DNA of 64,000 bases from Adiantum capillus-veneris (taxonomy: Eukaryota > Streptophyta > Polypodiopsida > Polypodiales > Pteridaceae), in NCBI GenBank assembly GCA_014529385.2, contig CM043942.1, positions 7,753,001 through 7,817,000 on the forward strand, written 5' to 3'. A program made the translations under genes and the position numbers. Shown in pieces: positions 1-10,615 of the stretch; position 1 is the first letter of the stretch; every line of letters starts with the position of its first letter. The notes below the pieces were generated by a model. It saw only the letters and a list, made by a program, of their open reading frames with translations, was not told the origin of the DNA and ran no database searches.

Positions 1-24
1 CTCACATGGTATTAGATGCTGAGG
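1..24 (+). other. Possible LTR end plus tRNA primer-binding site
   Basis: The window opens with CTCACA followed by TGGTATTAGATGCTGAGG. This resembles the initiator-Met tRNA primer-binding site used by many plant LTR retrotransposons (consensus starts TGGTATCAGAGC), and it directly follows a CA that could be the last two bases of a 5' LTR. If so, the first few hundred bases are the untranslated leader of an LTR element whose LTR lies left of the window. No gag or pol is visible downstream, so the call rests on one short, imperfect motif. Confidence 0.3.
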
Positions 25-595
25 TTCTTCTCCTAAGCCAGCGATCCCCTGTTGATTGCTTCCGTCACGAAGAACTCCCTCAAAACTGAGATCGCTCCTC
101 CTTGGTGGCTGTGTTTTCTACAAACAGCCAGCATTTTCACCTCTCAAGCTGCATTTTCTGTGCTATGGAGCCAGATCAGCATCGCTCCTCCCTTCTCTCT
201 CATCCCCGAAGGGATTACCCCAGATCAATCCTAAGATCTTGTTCTTGGCGGCCAACACACAAGCCTTGCCTATTCTGCACCTTTGCGTTAACTCTCATCC
301 CTTGCGCTAATTGCATACGAGCACGAGTTCGACGAAAGGATGCTTGTTCTGGAGCACGTGAAGGAGAACCCGCAATTGGAGAGGGGAAAAACATGGAGAA
401 TAAGATCTTAGGGCTGGAGGGGAGGATGCTGGGCTTTCTTCCTCTGATCTTGCCTTCGACTTCCCAGCTTTGCATCTGGTGCATTGCCATCGACTTCCCA
501 CCTCAGCTTGTGTTTTCCACAGAGGATGATGCTACCTCCTGGCAGGACACTACCCGGTGGTGTTCATTGTGGTCTTCTGTTGACTGCTCCAGCAC
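25..595. other. No gene recognised; possible retroelement leader
   Basis: All frames contain only short open stretches without recognisable domains. The sequence is not low-complexity. It could be the leader of the element suggested by the primer-binding-site motif at the window edge, or relict host DNA beside the PPR fragment. Confidence 0.4.
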
Positions 596-790
596 AGGGT
601 GGCTTCAACATCGGCTTGAGTAGATATGTATGCTAAGTGTGATGCAAATGTAAAATTAGGACGGATTCTTAATGAGCTCATTGTAAGGGATGTTATATCT
701 TGGTTTAAGGGATACACACAGCAATCCCATGTATGCAGGCCTACAATAGCATTGGAGCAGCTGACTGAAGTATTCACGTCCACATTGACT
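596..790 (+). pseudogene. Decayed PPR (pentatricopeptide repeat) protein fragment
   Basis: The frame reads VDMYAKC, then a loop, then IVRDVISW and GYTQQ. This is the inter-repeat signature of plant PLS-class PPR proteins (typically VDMYAKCG, RDVVSWNAMI, GYAQ). PPR proteins bind organellar RNA and guide editing, splicing or processing. A TGA sits immediately before VDMYAKC where a Leu is usual, and no further repeats are recognisable on either side, so only about one and a half repeats survive. I see a relict, not a functional gene. The signature is short but distinctive. Confidence 0.5.
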
Positions 791-1499
791 CTGCACTTAT
801 GTTCGCGTGGGTTTTGCTTCCAGAGCAAGGTCAGTTTGATCAGGATCAGCTTCACCTGCAGCTGATGCAGGATCATGAGCCGGATTTAGATCGTTGGCGA
901 TCTCGTAGAGGTTGTAGGCTTCAATGAGATCGCGCAAGGTGTGAGCTTGATGCCGACAAAGGTGAGAGCAATGGCAGGGATGGCAGAAGAGTCGTGAAGA
1001 AGGGCAAGCAAGGGATGGTGGGAGCCAACAAGTCGGTGTGCAAGAAGAAGGGCCTCCTTTCGAGCCCGCTGGATGTTCTGTTGCCATGCTCACTCAGCTC
1101 CAAGTTGTCGTTGTCTCCCTGCTCATGTATATTATGCTCTACTTGCGCTCTTACTACTACTACGGCACTACTTTGCTTCACACGCCCCAGGTGCCACTTG
1201 GTGATTAAATCAGGAATGGTGATTGAATCAAGAATTGGCAGCTTCATGCTCATGCAGGCGCGGCTTCTTAATGGCTTAAACATGCCTGTAAACAAATCAG
1301 GACTCAAGGTACATATTTTCAAGCTTAATATCGACTGAGGGTAGCAGTTGGTTGTTCGTGCATAGTATCGAGTTACTGACAGCATATTTATACGCCTACA
1401 CCATCTTGAAGATGAACCTGTAAAACTCGTACTAGGTATTGAGCGAGATGTAGTGTTAATATTGTAGAAGTATGCTGCACCTAGAAGGTAGTCTCCATT
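791..1499. other. No gene recognised
   Basis: Open frames on both strands (the longest about 200 codons on the minus strand) have no recognisable domain, and their composition looks like chance readings. This DNA flanks the 5' end of LTR element D. Confidence 0.4.
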
Positions 1500-1584
1500 T
1501 GCTGTATTAGATGATGATATATGGGAGTTGTCCAGTGTCACATGACATTTGTTGTATTAGATGATGATATATGGGAGTTGTCCA
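1500..1584 (+). repeat. Imperfect tandem duplication at the 5' border of element D
   Basis: A segment beginning TGTATTAGATGATGATATAT and ending GGGAGTTGTCCAG occurs twice, about 50 bp apart. TGTCACATGACA lies between the copies; it is the LTR terminus of element D. The second copy therefore lies inside the LTR and replaces about 53 bp that are present in the intact 3' LTR (roughly 15843-15895). This points to a local repair or template-switch event at the LTR edge. Confidence 0.7.
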
Positions 1585-1832
1585 GTCCAGTCGGTCTAGA
1601 TTAGCAAGTGTTCTGGCACTTTTTGTGAGTCTGTTCGTAGACCTTGCATGCCCGGGCACTTAGTGTAGATGCATATTCTCTGGTTGCACACAGCATGATC
1701 ATAAGCATTTCCATCAGAATCCTTCAGGGGAATTTTCCAGTGTATTTAACCTATTTTCCCTAATTTTTGATAATTTTCACTTATTATTTTAAGTGACTTT
1801 TATTGAAAACTGAGTAGGGCAAATTGGGTAAG
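1536..1832 (+). repeat. 5' LTR of element D, left part (U3)
   Basis: From about 1585 the sequence matches 15896-16152 of the 3' LTR (for example TTAGCAAGTGTTCTGGCACT in both). Before that it has only the terminal TGTCACATGACA, followed by duplicated flanking DNA. It stops at GGGTAAG, exactly where element E is inserted. The uninterrupted order GGGTAAGATAATAT is seen in the 3' LTR at 16147-16160. Confidence 0.85.
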
Positions 1833-2402
1833 TGTTAACCCTCACGCACATTCCTATCACCTACGACGGACGCTGTATTATTTATTTGGTAGAGTCAGGT
1901 ACCGAGCTTGTCGGTCCAATAGGAAAAGGGTAAGAGTGATCGCCGATGAGAGGCACACTCTAACTGAAACATTCAAGGGATTAGTTGGCTAAGCATGGGC
2001 GCCCAAGTGTGAATGGGGCGAGCTCATATAAAAGTCAACTAAACCTAAAATTCACTCATTCCCTCATTTGTGCAATTGAAGAGTACTCTTGCTCCATCTC
2101 CATCTTCTTCTTCTTCATCTCCTTGTGTGTGTGTATGCGTGAGAGAGAGAGAGAGAGAGAGTATGCGATCAAGCATTGCGGCGGCACGACGGCGGCGAGG
2201 CGGTTGAGCGCGGGGTAGCAACGTCTCCCTCTTCTTCGCGCCGAGGAATCCTCCACGACAGCAAGCGTAGAGCGGTGAGTGACACATCATCGCCATCTTT
2301 GAGCTTACTAATTTAGGCTTGTTGTGTGCTTGGAGCCATTTGTGGCTTGCACACAGTGTATCGGAAAGTTCCTTGCATTGACAAGTGCGACACACGCGCA
2401 CA
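1833..2402 (+). repeat. 5' LTR of element E
   Basis: It starts TGTTAACCCTCACGCACATT and ends CACGCGCACA. It is a 570-bp direct repeat of 10054-10615 with scattered substitutions. A TATAAAA box at 2027-2033 is a likely U3 promoter. A (CT)-rich and (GA)n stretch lies downstream at about 2095-2160. Confidence 0.93.
2027..2033 (+). promoter_or_regulatory. TATA box in LTR of element E
   Basis: TATAAAA after GAGCTCA is conserved in the 3' LTR at 10248-10254. It lies about 195 bp into the LTR, a usual position for a U3 promoter. Confidence 0.55.
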
Positions 2403-2406
2403 TTTT

Positions 2407-2424
2407 TGGCGCCATTGCTTGGGA
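2407..2424 (+). other. Primer-binding site of element E (tRNA-Asp type)
   Basis: TGGCGCCATTGCTTGGGA lies four bases after the 5' LTR. It resembles the complement of the plant tRNA-Asp 3' end (TGGCGCCGTTGCCGGGGA), the primer site typical of Athila and Tat-like gypsy elements, with a few changes. Confidence 0.75.
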
Positions 2425-3110
2425 ATGCCATACACTAAGCTTGAATGGCACTTTGTGCTTCTTTTGTGGTGCAATTTCAATTGTAAGAAAGATAGGGAAG
2501 GAAGGTGTGTTTGTTGAGAAGAAGGATTTTGTGTTGCTACTGTGTATTTTTTTGTTAATGAATTTTTGAAAGGTTACTGTGTTTCCTCTGTGATAAGGTC
2601 TTAGTATTAAGGTTGTTAGTTCTATGTAATGCAAAGTACAGTAAGTAGGAAGTAGATCTGTTACAGCTAATGAAGTGTGTTAGTCTGTAACAGTAGGTGT
2701 ATCAGTTGTAAGTAGGTAGTTAGAGTGTGTGTGTGCTCGCGCGCAGGCCGTAGCGACCTTATCCAAAAAAAATAAAATAAAGGTAGGACTGGGATCGGGA
2801 ATATCTCCCAGACCCAAGCCCAAGCTCAGGCTCAGGCTCAGGCCTCACTCGCTCTTTAAAATTACGTATTTTAACTTCACACATAGTTAAAAATCGACTT
2901 TTTTGAGGACCAACGGAGCTTCAGGTGACTGAACGTTGTGTTGTAAAGCACACCACGACCCTCTGAGTGATACGCTCGTTTTGAGCTATCACACACTTTA
3001 ATCAAAAAAATCGATCATTAAAAAACATTAAAAAATTAAAAAAAAAGTAAAAACGGACGCCTAAAAATGTAAGCGGTTAACATTCGAGATTATTCGCCGA
3101 CGCTTGTAGG
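2425..3110 (+). other. Leader region of element E
   Basis: No conserved ORF is visible. There is a short run of CAGGCT-type hexamers at about 2819-2846 and an A-rich stretch around 3000-3050. Its position between the primer-binding site and gag fits an untranslated leader. Confidence 0.6.
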
Positions 3111-6100
3111 GTGTCAAAGGCACATGCATCTGCGCTCTGGTCGTGTGCTAAAGACAAGCAACTAGAGAGAATTTCGACTTACGCGAGTTCTCAATATCCA
3201 CCTACCTTAGGTTCCGGGCCCTCGGCGGAGACCCAAGGTAGTACAAACCAAGACCCGAACATAGCGGCTAGTGACTCTTCCTCTGACTACGACGTCATGG
3301 AGCCATGGGTCCACGGTTCGGGCCGAGCGTGCTTAGCCGCTTGAAAGAAACCTTTAGTAGAGTCACTCGCTCCGAACATGGAGCTGATAATGTAAATGAG
3401 GGGGGTGGGGAAGTAAATTCTCCATTCATGACCAACGTAGATCCTATGCCCTTAGAGAATGTGCACGTGAATACTTCATTCTCTACACCTCCTGACTCTT
3501 CAGAGCTATTCCTCTCCGAGGTCATATTACCCGATGGTAGAAGCCTTGCTGAAGTGCAAGAGGTTGAGCGATATATCACTGCGGCTAGGGAAAAGGAAGT
3601 CGAGAGCTTACGCAACGCGGAGCAACGAAGAGAGTTAAAAGCGAAAGCCCCTATGTCAATATCCTTGCTAAGAGAGCAATCGAGTGTTCCTGACTTAGCA
3701 ACCGCTAAGGGCAAACCCCTAGAAAGCAACATTGCATCTGGCTCAAAGGACACCCCTAACACCTCAATCCTAGATGGAGCGTTCTTAAATGAGAACTGGG
3801 AGTACGAACTACAAACAGAAACTCTAACCGACCTATACACAGGTCACACCTATCACGTGGGTTGGTTAGATCATAGATGTCCTACAATCCACAATGGGTG
3901 CTACTAGTGTGGAGGATCAACAACAAAGAGTTTGTGAGGTCATCCATAGGGTCATCGAGTTAGAGAGACAGAACAAGGGGATCAGCATGCCTTCAACGGG
4001 TCTCATGAGATTCTTGGATACAGGGAAGGCTAAACAACCAACCTTATCGCAAATGGAGACTCCCTCGATAAGTCCGATGGATCCCCCATATGTTATTTCG
4101 CCAGGGGTCTCGGTGCAATTTGAGCCCACAAGTGATAGCTTTACCTTTCCAAGTCTAGCTCATCTTTCCCTTGATCACACCACGACTACCATGCCTACCC
4201 CAATAATGGGCATGCCGAGAAACACGCCATGGACCTCATTTGTTAGTAAAGCACCACTACATGGTAGCTCAATGCCTGCAACAGTACCTACAAGTGTGTA
4301 CCAATCGTATGCACCTATGGGTCATCGCACTCATGTAGTCCCTACCCCTCCCATTGTTTCAACTACCTATGCTCCATAACCACAACACCCAAGCTCTTAT
4401 TTCTATGGGACTATACCGGCTAGCATTAGCATGTCACATCCGGCGTCTGCTATGCCTATGGCCACACATATGAACTATGGGCCACCACATGGCACAACAT
4501 CGTACCCAACGTCGAACCTAAGGGCTTCCTATGCGCCAAGCTCAATGCCAATACCTACTCCACATGTAGTCTCTGGAGCGCTTTCACCCACGGCGCCTGC
4601 TCACTTAGGTGACTTGGCAACATTTGCTCAAGCTATTGGTCGATCTATTGCTGAGAATATGTGTAACATGCCTGATAGAGAGCTTAGAAGTAAGGCAATA
4701 CAAATAGCCAAGCTCACACAAAAATTTAGTGGAGACGGGGATGTGAGAAAGCATATCGAAGTGTTTGAACAAATATGCGATTCTCTAGGAGAACACAATG
4801 ACCTGCATAAGAGTGATGCTTTAAGATTAACCTTAAGTGGGAAGGCAGGGGATTGGTATACAACCCTAAGGGTGGAAGAAAAAACGATTTACTCTACTCT
4901 TAGGAGATTGTTCTTGAAAGAATACATACAAGAGGGAGTGCTTTGGGGTGTAACCTCTCAGCTCGAGAAAGCCCAACGAGAGAAAGGAGAGTCGGTGAGA
5001 GACTTTATTAGTCGCTTGAAGCATTTGAATTCTCGTTGTAATCCAAATGAGCGCTTCAATAATAATCAATTGCTTGATAGATTCATTAGGGGGTTACGAC
5101 ATGAGGATATCTACAATGGCTTAGTCATTAGAGGTATCACCGCTTGGAAAGCAGTCACCACCAATGCGATCTAATTGGAGGATAATTTAATGATTCAAGG
5201 AGAAAGAGTGTCTGTTGAGCCTAAATCTATTAGCTCGCAAGCATTAGGGCATCAGCCAATGACCCTAAAGCCTATTGCTAAAGAGCCAAAGATATCTGAG
5301 ATGACTTTAGCAGATCTCACGAAGGCTATTCAAGAGAGTCTTAGAGACAATCGTGCTCCACAAAACAATCATATATATCCAAGAAGGGAGCAACAATGGT
5401 GCTCAGTATGCTATGGACCGCATAGTACCAGCGAATGCTCTACTTTTAGAGTAAAATTCAATGGGAACTGCAATGCCTGTGGGAGGTATGGTCATCAAGC
5501 TAAGGATTGCATAGTATTTAAGCGCGCGATGGCCAATAGACCAACCTTAGCATGGACAGACACACCTCGAGTGTCTGCATTGATGTTGGCCCCACCTCTT
5601 GAACAAACAGCACAACACATTGTCCCTAGGGCCCAAAATGTTGTTCAAACAACACCTTTACCACCTCCAGTGCTAGGACCGCAACCACACATCCGAGAAT
5701 CACTTCTGTGAATCAAGCAGGTTGTGAGTCATCTATTGCTTGTTTGGAAGGCTCTAAGGAAGATATAGATCCTAATATTGCCTATGGGATGGATACGCTT
5801 GAAGAAAGTCCACAATACTACATGGAGGACTATTGAGGACAAGTCAAACCTGTATATCAAGTAGCTGCTCTTGCTGCAAGAGGCCAAAATATCAATTACA
5901 CTGCTAAGAGACCACCTCTTCAATGCTATGAGTGTGGAGGTCCACATCGTGTAGCCGAGTGTCCTATTAAGCTACAAAAGAATGCCACCCTAATGCAAAA
6001 CAATCAAGCGAGCATGTCTACAATGCCGATACTCATGTGTAATCGATGTGACATATATCATTTGATTGCCTAATGTCCACATAATACAAATGCACCGAAG

Positions 6101-6831
6101 ATCATGCCATTAAACTTGATTGAAGTTACCGAGGAGCCATCACAAAATACACCTGTGGTACGAGTAAACGTACTCAAACGATCAATGCTCCAAAAACAAA
6201 ATTATATTCTTGAGGAAAGAGACACGGCATCAATTACCCAATCTCAAAAAAAAAAAAAAAAACACGAATAAAGAGATCGCAAAAAGTAGCCAAGTCAGAC
6301 CCCAGTTCAAAGACCAACATAGGGACTGGTGACGACACCGTATATATGAACGACGTTAAAGAGGATTCTGATTCAGGTGAAACCATGGAGACCAAAACGT
6401 CCACTAAGATAGAAACCAACAAGAAAGATCTTCATGAGCCACGATGGCAAGGATCCAAGAAGAAGATAGGAACTTATCCAAACCCTACAGAGGAAATCGA
6501 GCGAGTCAAGCAATTAAGGAGTTTGGTAGAAAATACCCAAAGAGATCTAGAACCAACACCTAGGCAAACCCAGATTACAGACACCGTGTTCCCTACGCAA
6601 CAACAACCTTACCAAGTCCATAGACCCTTAGCCATACCTAATATCATCCAAGAAGAAAGTGACTTAAAGTCATGGGAAAGTGGGTGTACTCACTTCTTGA
6701 TGGAAAGAATGTTTAGAGAGGGACTACCTGATCCTATCGAAGAAATGGAGATCCCATCTTCCCCACGTCAAGGGACTAAAGTCCAAAAGGTGCCGTTAAA
6801 CATTGCCAAATTGATAGATTTCATGTCTTGA
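3111..6831 (+). pseudogene. gag of element E, with multiple stops and frameshifts
   Basis: The capsid-like retrotransposon gag domain is clear at about 4600-5160 (QKFSGDGDVRKHIEVFEQIC, then LSGKAGDWY, then FLKEY). It is followed by zinc knuckles CSVCYGPHSTSEC and CNACGRYGHQAKDC at about 5400-5520, CYECGGPHRVAEC at about 5920, and a damaged fourth at about 6040. Gag packages element RNA into virus-like particles. The frame changes near 3310, near 3900 and at an A-run around 6246-6263. It is closed by stops at about 4377, 5172, 5709, 5836, 6071 and 6829, several of which look like CAA or CGA changed to TAA or TGA. The start is uncertain; 3111 or 3305 are candidates. Confidence 0.85.
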
Positions 6832-6849
6832 GAAGTTAGAACCACCATC

Positions 6850-7158
6850 ATGTCCAAACTATATAAAGACCCTGAGCTAGTCTCAGCTCTTCGAGCCTTC
6901 CTCAATGGAGAACTGAAGTTTGGGCTACCACAATTTGCCCAGATAGATGGAGCTGGGGAGATGCCAATAGAGGAGGAACACTTAGATCCACAACCCAACT
7001 TAGATGAGAACCTTGTTATAGAAATACTTGTTAACAAGTTGGGACAATACTTTGAGGGTGATGAATCCAATGCGACCATACCAATCACTACTAAGGGATT
7101 AACTGTGAAGGGAATCCTTGATGGTGGCGCTGGGGTTAGCATTGTGACTAAAAATTGA
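6850..7158 (+). pseudogene. Aspartic protease of element E, N-terminal half
   Basis: The frame runs to the retropepsin active-site loop GILDGGAGVSIVTKN, a plant-gypsy variant of the D-S/T-G motif, and then meets a TGA at 7156-7158. The same frame continues immediately as the 7168-8442 ORF, so a single nonsense change (probably CGA to TGA) separates the two protease halves. The protease would cleave the gag polyprotein. Confidence 0.75.
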
Positions 7159-7167
7159 TGGGAAACT

Positions 7168-8442
7168 ATGGGAAGACCTCACCTTGCGACCACAACCATA
7201 GTAGTGAAGATTGCCAATGGGTCTATTGTTAAACCTATTGGGATGCTAGAAGATCTCAAGATCAAGGTCTTTGGACATAAAATAAGGATTACCTTCATCG
7301 TTATGGATTTCTCCAAACACACTATGGTATCGGAGATGATCTTAGGACGTCCTTTCATGAGGGAAGCAAAAATGGTGCATGACTGGTCTAAAAACCATGT
7401 CTACTTGCAATTCCAAGATTCTGTCATTCGAGTGGATCTTGTGACTGGTCGAGCACATCCTTTAGGAAACAGGTTTATAATTGATCATAGATTTGACACC
7501 ACAGTTCTCTCGGCCCCATTGCAGTATTGTTACAAGTGTAAAGCGGACACTGATATTGAGAAAGATTCTCCTTATATGGATGTACTACCTGGGATGACTG
7601 AGTCGGACAATGTGGATTGGGTCCACCTAGCAGCAACCATAGACACTTGGGGAAATAAGGGGACGACCTGGGTAACACCTGAGGGAGATGAAATGCAAGT
7701 ACCCTTAAATATGCTACAAGCCATGCATATAGCTTCTGACAAGACTCATCCTAATGTAATGAAGAAAACATACAAGTCGGTCCCTAAAGCTTCTTTAGCG
7801 ACCATAGCTAGTGCTAAAAAACAGAAGCCTTGTAAGAAACGTACCATTCGCTCCCAGAAATATAAGGAAACGTTGCGTTGGATTCCTAAAAAACTATTGG
7901 AAGCCCAAGGCTATTATGAAGGAAATGATCAAATCTGGGTGCCAAAACGTAAATTGTGCTCTTACTTGTCACCGGGCCCATGTAAGCTCAATCCCATGGC
8001 TCCAAAACAAATTGAAGATCGCAGAAAGGAAAAAATCACGGAATGCTACACACCTGCTCCAAAGCTAGTTTGGGTACCGAAGAAAGAACGATTTGTTCCA
8101 CCTAACTCAAGAACAGGGAAGTCAAATGAAGCTTCTTGCTCTTCATGTAGTTCCTATACGGAAATAGAAGCTTTGACACAACCTCCACCCACCATTGTAC
8201 ATATCCATACAAACAAGAAAGAGTTTGCACCTCCCGTTGTAAGTTCACCACCTACAACAACTTTGCAAATAAAATCATGGGAAAGTACCTTACCACCCTT
8301 GCAACTACATGAAATGCATAGGGCGGTCGAAAACTATTGGTTAAAGCCTTCACCCATAACAATTTGGAACAATTGGTTTCAAAAGGTGAGGACATCATTC
8401 CAAAAGGTATATCTACCCAAGGAAGAGGGGAGTGTTTGCTGA
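7168..8442 (+). CDS. Protease C-terminal half fused to an unassigned domain (424 aa)
   Basis: The first about 100 residues complete the retropepsin fold: ITFIVMDFSKH, then the conserved MILGRPFMREAK and the WSKNHVYLQF strand. From about residue 105 I recognise no family. The segment is basic, lacks any reverse transcriptase motif, and repeats a short W-I/V-P-K pattern (WIPKKL, WVPKRK, WVPKKE) at about residues 232-311. It ends near FQKVYLPKEEGSVC. The frame is open for 424 codons although gag upstream is broken many times. It could be a linker-like remnant of pol, a captured segment, or an element-specific protein. The first ATG is internal to the original pol frame and need not be a real start. 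Confidence 0.6.
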   Translation: MGRPHLATTTIVVKIANGSIVKPIGMLEDLKIKVFGHKIRITFIVMDFSKHTMVSEMILGRPFMREAKMVHDWSKNHVYLQFQDSVIRVDLVTGRAHPLGNRFIIDHRFDTTVLSAPLQYCYKCKADTDIEKDSPYMDVLPGMTESDNVDWVHLAATIDTWGNKGTTWVTPEGDEMQVPLNMLQAMHIASDKTHPNVMKKTYKSVPKASLATIASAKKQKPCKKRTIRSQKYKETLRWIPKKLLEAQGYYEGNDQIWVPKRKLCSYLSPGPCKLNPMAPKQIEDRRKEKITECYTPAPKLVWVPKKERFVPPNSRTGKSNEASCSSCSSYTEIEALTQPPPTIVHIHTNKKEFAPPVVSSPPTTTLQIKSWESTLPPLQLHEMHRAVENYWLKPSPITIWNNWFQKVRTSFQKVYLPKEEGSVC

Positions 8443-10040
8443 CATCCATCATTCACTTGATTCCCTCTCAGCCTTTCTCCCTGACCTCTCAATCTCCCAA
8501 TCTTAGGGAATGTGTATATAAAGCCTTATACTTACAAAAAACTAAAATAATAAAGAGCAAGAGCAATTAGCAAACGAGTATACACAATAAAAGTCAAAAC
8601 ATTGACCAGACCTACACATTCACATCCGGTACACTGAAACAGAAACCTATGTTATCAAACACCTTTGATCCTCATCACTCGAGTGATGGAGGGTAGGTAG
8701 GATTAGTACGATAGGAGTGTTTCTATTTTAGAGTTTAGTCATTAGCAAAGTTCTTTCTTCCCACTGATGTACCTCCTAGAGGTATTCTTTGTGTTTCCTC
8801 GTGTGTACAGGAACGTGTTGCTGTTATTAGGATTTGGACCTTCATGGAATCTTTCTCTCGTTCATACTTCAAATCAAGCACGGCCATCAACACAAACAAG
8901 TGTTTCTTATCCATTAGCATTGCCCCTTATCTTTTTGCATCCATGTTTGTCTGCTTTAATTGTGATTTGTAGCATAATATTCAACACATTTACTTAGTAT
9001 CAAACATTAAATTCAATGTAATTTTTTATCATAATCACTTGTCTAGGTTTAAAAATCAAGCAATCCAACTACGCTAGCCTGACCAAGCTAGGTGTTAGAG
9101 ATCTGCTCTTAATACCATGGGGAATGCCTTCCTAATAATCAGTGGTTACTTAAGTTCTTAATCCGATTTAGGCAGCATTGTGTGAAATGTACTAGAGCTT
9201 TCTAGTGGGATTAGTCCCTATTGACCTTTAGATTAAGTATTATAAAGGGAGTTTACCAGTGTGATGAACCTGGGGAGGGTAACAGTGTTATATGACCCCC
9301 AAAGTTACAAAATTAAAATGTAGAAAACAAACAAACAAAAAATCAAAGTGCCACAATGTAAAATCTTAAGCTGGAAGAGAAACCTCAGCTTGATTTGGTA
9401 CTCCACTCACATGTATCGCCTATGGTACTAGAGCCCTAGAGGTTCCCAGTGTGGACGCTTTTCCTTGAAAAGCAAAAAACCCAAGGCATACAAAATAAGC
9501 ACACACATCAAAATTGAATCACTGTGAAAAGACTTTGGGGGGTCAAAAAAAAAGGTAATCAATCAGACGATGATTTCATGAGAAATTCCTTTTATCGTAG
9601 CTTAACTACAAGGTCTTCTAGGTATAGTCTCTAGTCAACCCTCGGACATGAAATACTTGGCTCTCGCAATTAAACAACTTAATTGACCAGAGAAAATTGA
9701 GAAGCTCGCCCATGGTATTAATAGTCGATCTTTAGTGCCTTTCGACCGTTAAATTAGCGACCCCAAACTTGTTTAATTTTTACCTTTACAACTGTTTATG
9801 CGTTTGATTATATTAAAATTTAATGTTTATTGCTGATAAATGGTTTAGAATTATGCTACCAATCAATTTGTCTGCCTAAAACTGCATATGCTTTTTAATT
9901 GTATATGAGAATGCATTTACTGTGCCAATGTTGTTTGATTTTGCAGTGATTGAAGAAGGCTAAGGATATTCATCTCAAATGCTCTTCCACCTCAACGAAC
10001 GAGCTTCAACTCAATAGCTTCCGACGACGGAATCTACATC
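8443..10040 (+). other. Long non-coding 3' region of element E
   Basis: No ORF with recognisable content. A TATATAAA (8515-8522) followed by AATAAA signals (about 8548 and 8586) resembles a short promoter/terminator module. Primer-binding-site-like words occur at about 9106-9118 (reverse), 9423-9441 and 9711. This may be the remains of a small non-autonomous LTR element, but no LTR pair was found. The last part, GCTTCCGACGACGGAA, leads into the polypurine tract. Confidence 0.5.
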
Positions 10041-10053
10041 AGGAAGGGAGGCA
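10041..10053 (+). other. Polypurine tract of element E
   Basis: AGGAAGGGAGGCA directly precedes the TG of the 3' LTR, as required for plus-strand priming. Confidence 0.85.
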
Positions 10054-10615
10054 TGTTAACCCTCACACACATTCCTTTCACCTACGACGGACGTTGTATT
10101 ATTTATTTGGTAGAGTCACGTACCGGGCTTGTCAGTCCAGTAGGAAAAGGATAAGAGTGATCGCCGATGAGAGGCGCACTCTAACTGGAACATTCAAGGG
10201 ATTAGTTGGCTAAGCATGGGCGCCCAAGTGTGAATGGGGCGAGCTCATATAAAAATCAACTAAACCTAAAATTCACTCATTCTCTCATTTTGCAATTGAA
10301 GAGTGCTCTTGCTCCATCTCCATCTTCTTCTTCTTCATCTCCTTGTGTGTGTGTATGCGTGAGAGAGAGAGAGAGTGTGCGATCGAGCATTGCGGCAGCA
10401 TGACGGCGGCAAGGCGGTTGAGCGCGGCGTAGCGACGTCTCTCTCTTCTTCGGGCGAGGAATCCTCCACGACAGCAAGCGTAGAGCGGTGAGTGACACAC
10501 CATCGCCATCTTTGAGCTTACTAGTTTAGGCTTGTTGTGTGCTTGGAGCCATTTGTGGCTCGCACACAGTGTGTTGGCAAGTTCCTTGCATTGACAAGTG
10601 CAGCATACGCGCATA
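10054..10615 (+). repeat. 3' LTR of element E
   Basis: A 562-bp direct repeat of 1833-2402. It begins TGTTAACCCTCACACACATT and ends CGCGCATA; the final CA has become TA by a C-to-T change. It is followed by the target duplication GTAAG. Confidence 0.93.

Larger units (their letters stand above)
1833..10615 (+). mobile_element. Complete LTR retrotransposon E, gag-PR only, nested in D
   Basis: The element is 8.8 kb with LTRs 1833-2402 and 10054-10615, a tRNA-Asp-like primer-binding site at 2407, and a polypurine tract at 10041-10053. A perfect 5-bp target duplication GTAAG occupies 1828-1832 and 10616-10620. The uninterrupted target is visible in the 3' LTR of element D, which proves insertion into D. 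Internally there is a gag with zinc knuckles, an aspartic protease with a DGGA active site, and a long unassigned ORF. I see no reverse transcriptase or integrase, so mobilisation would need a helper element. Confidence 0.93.
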
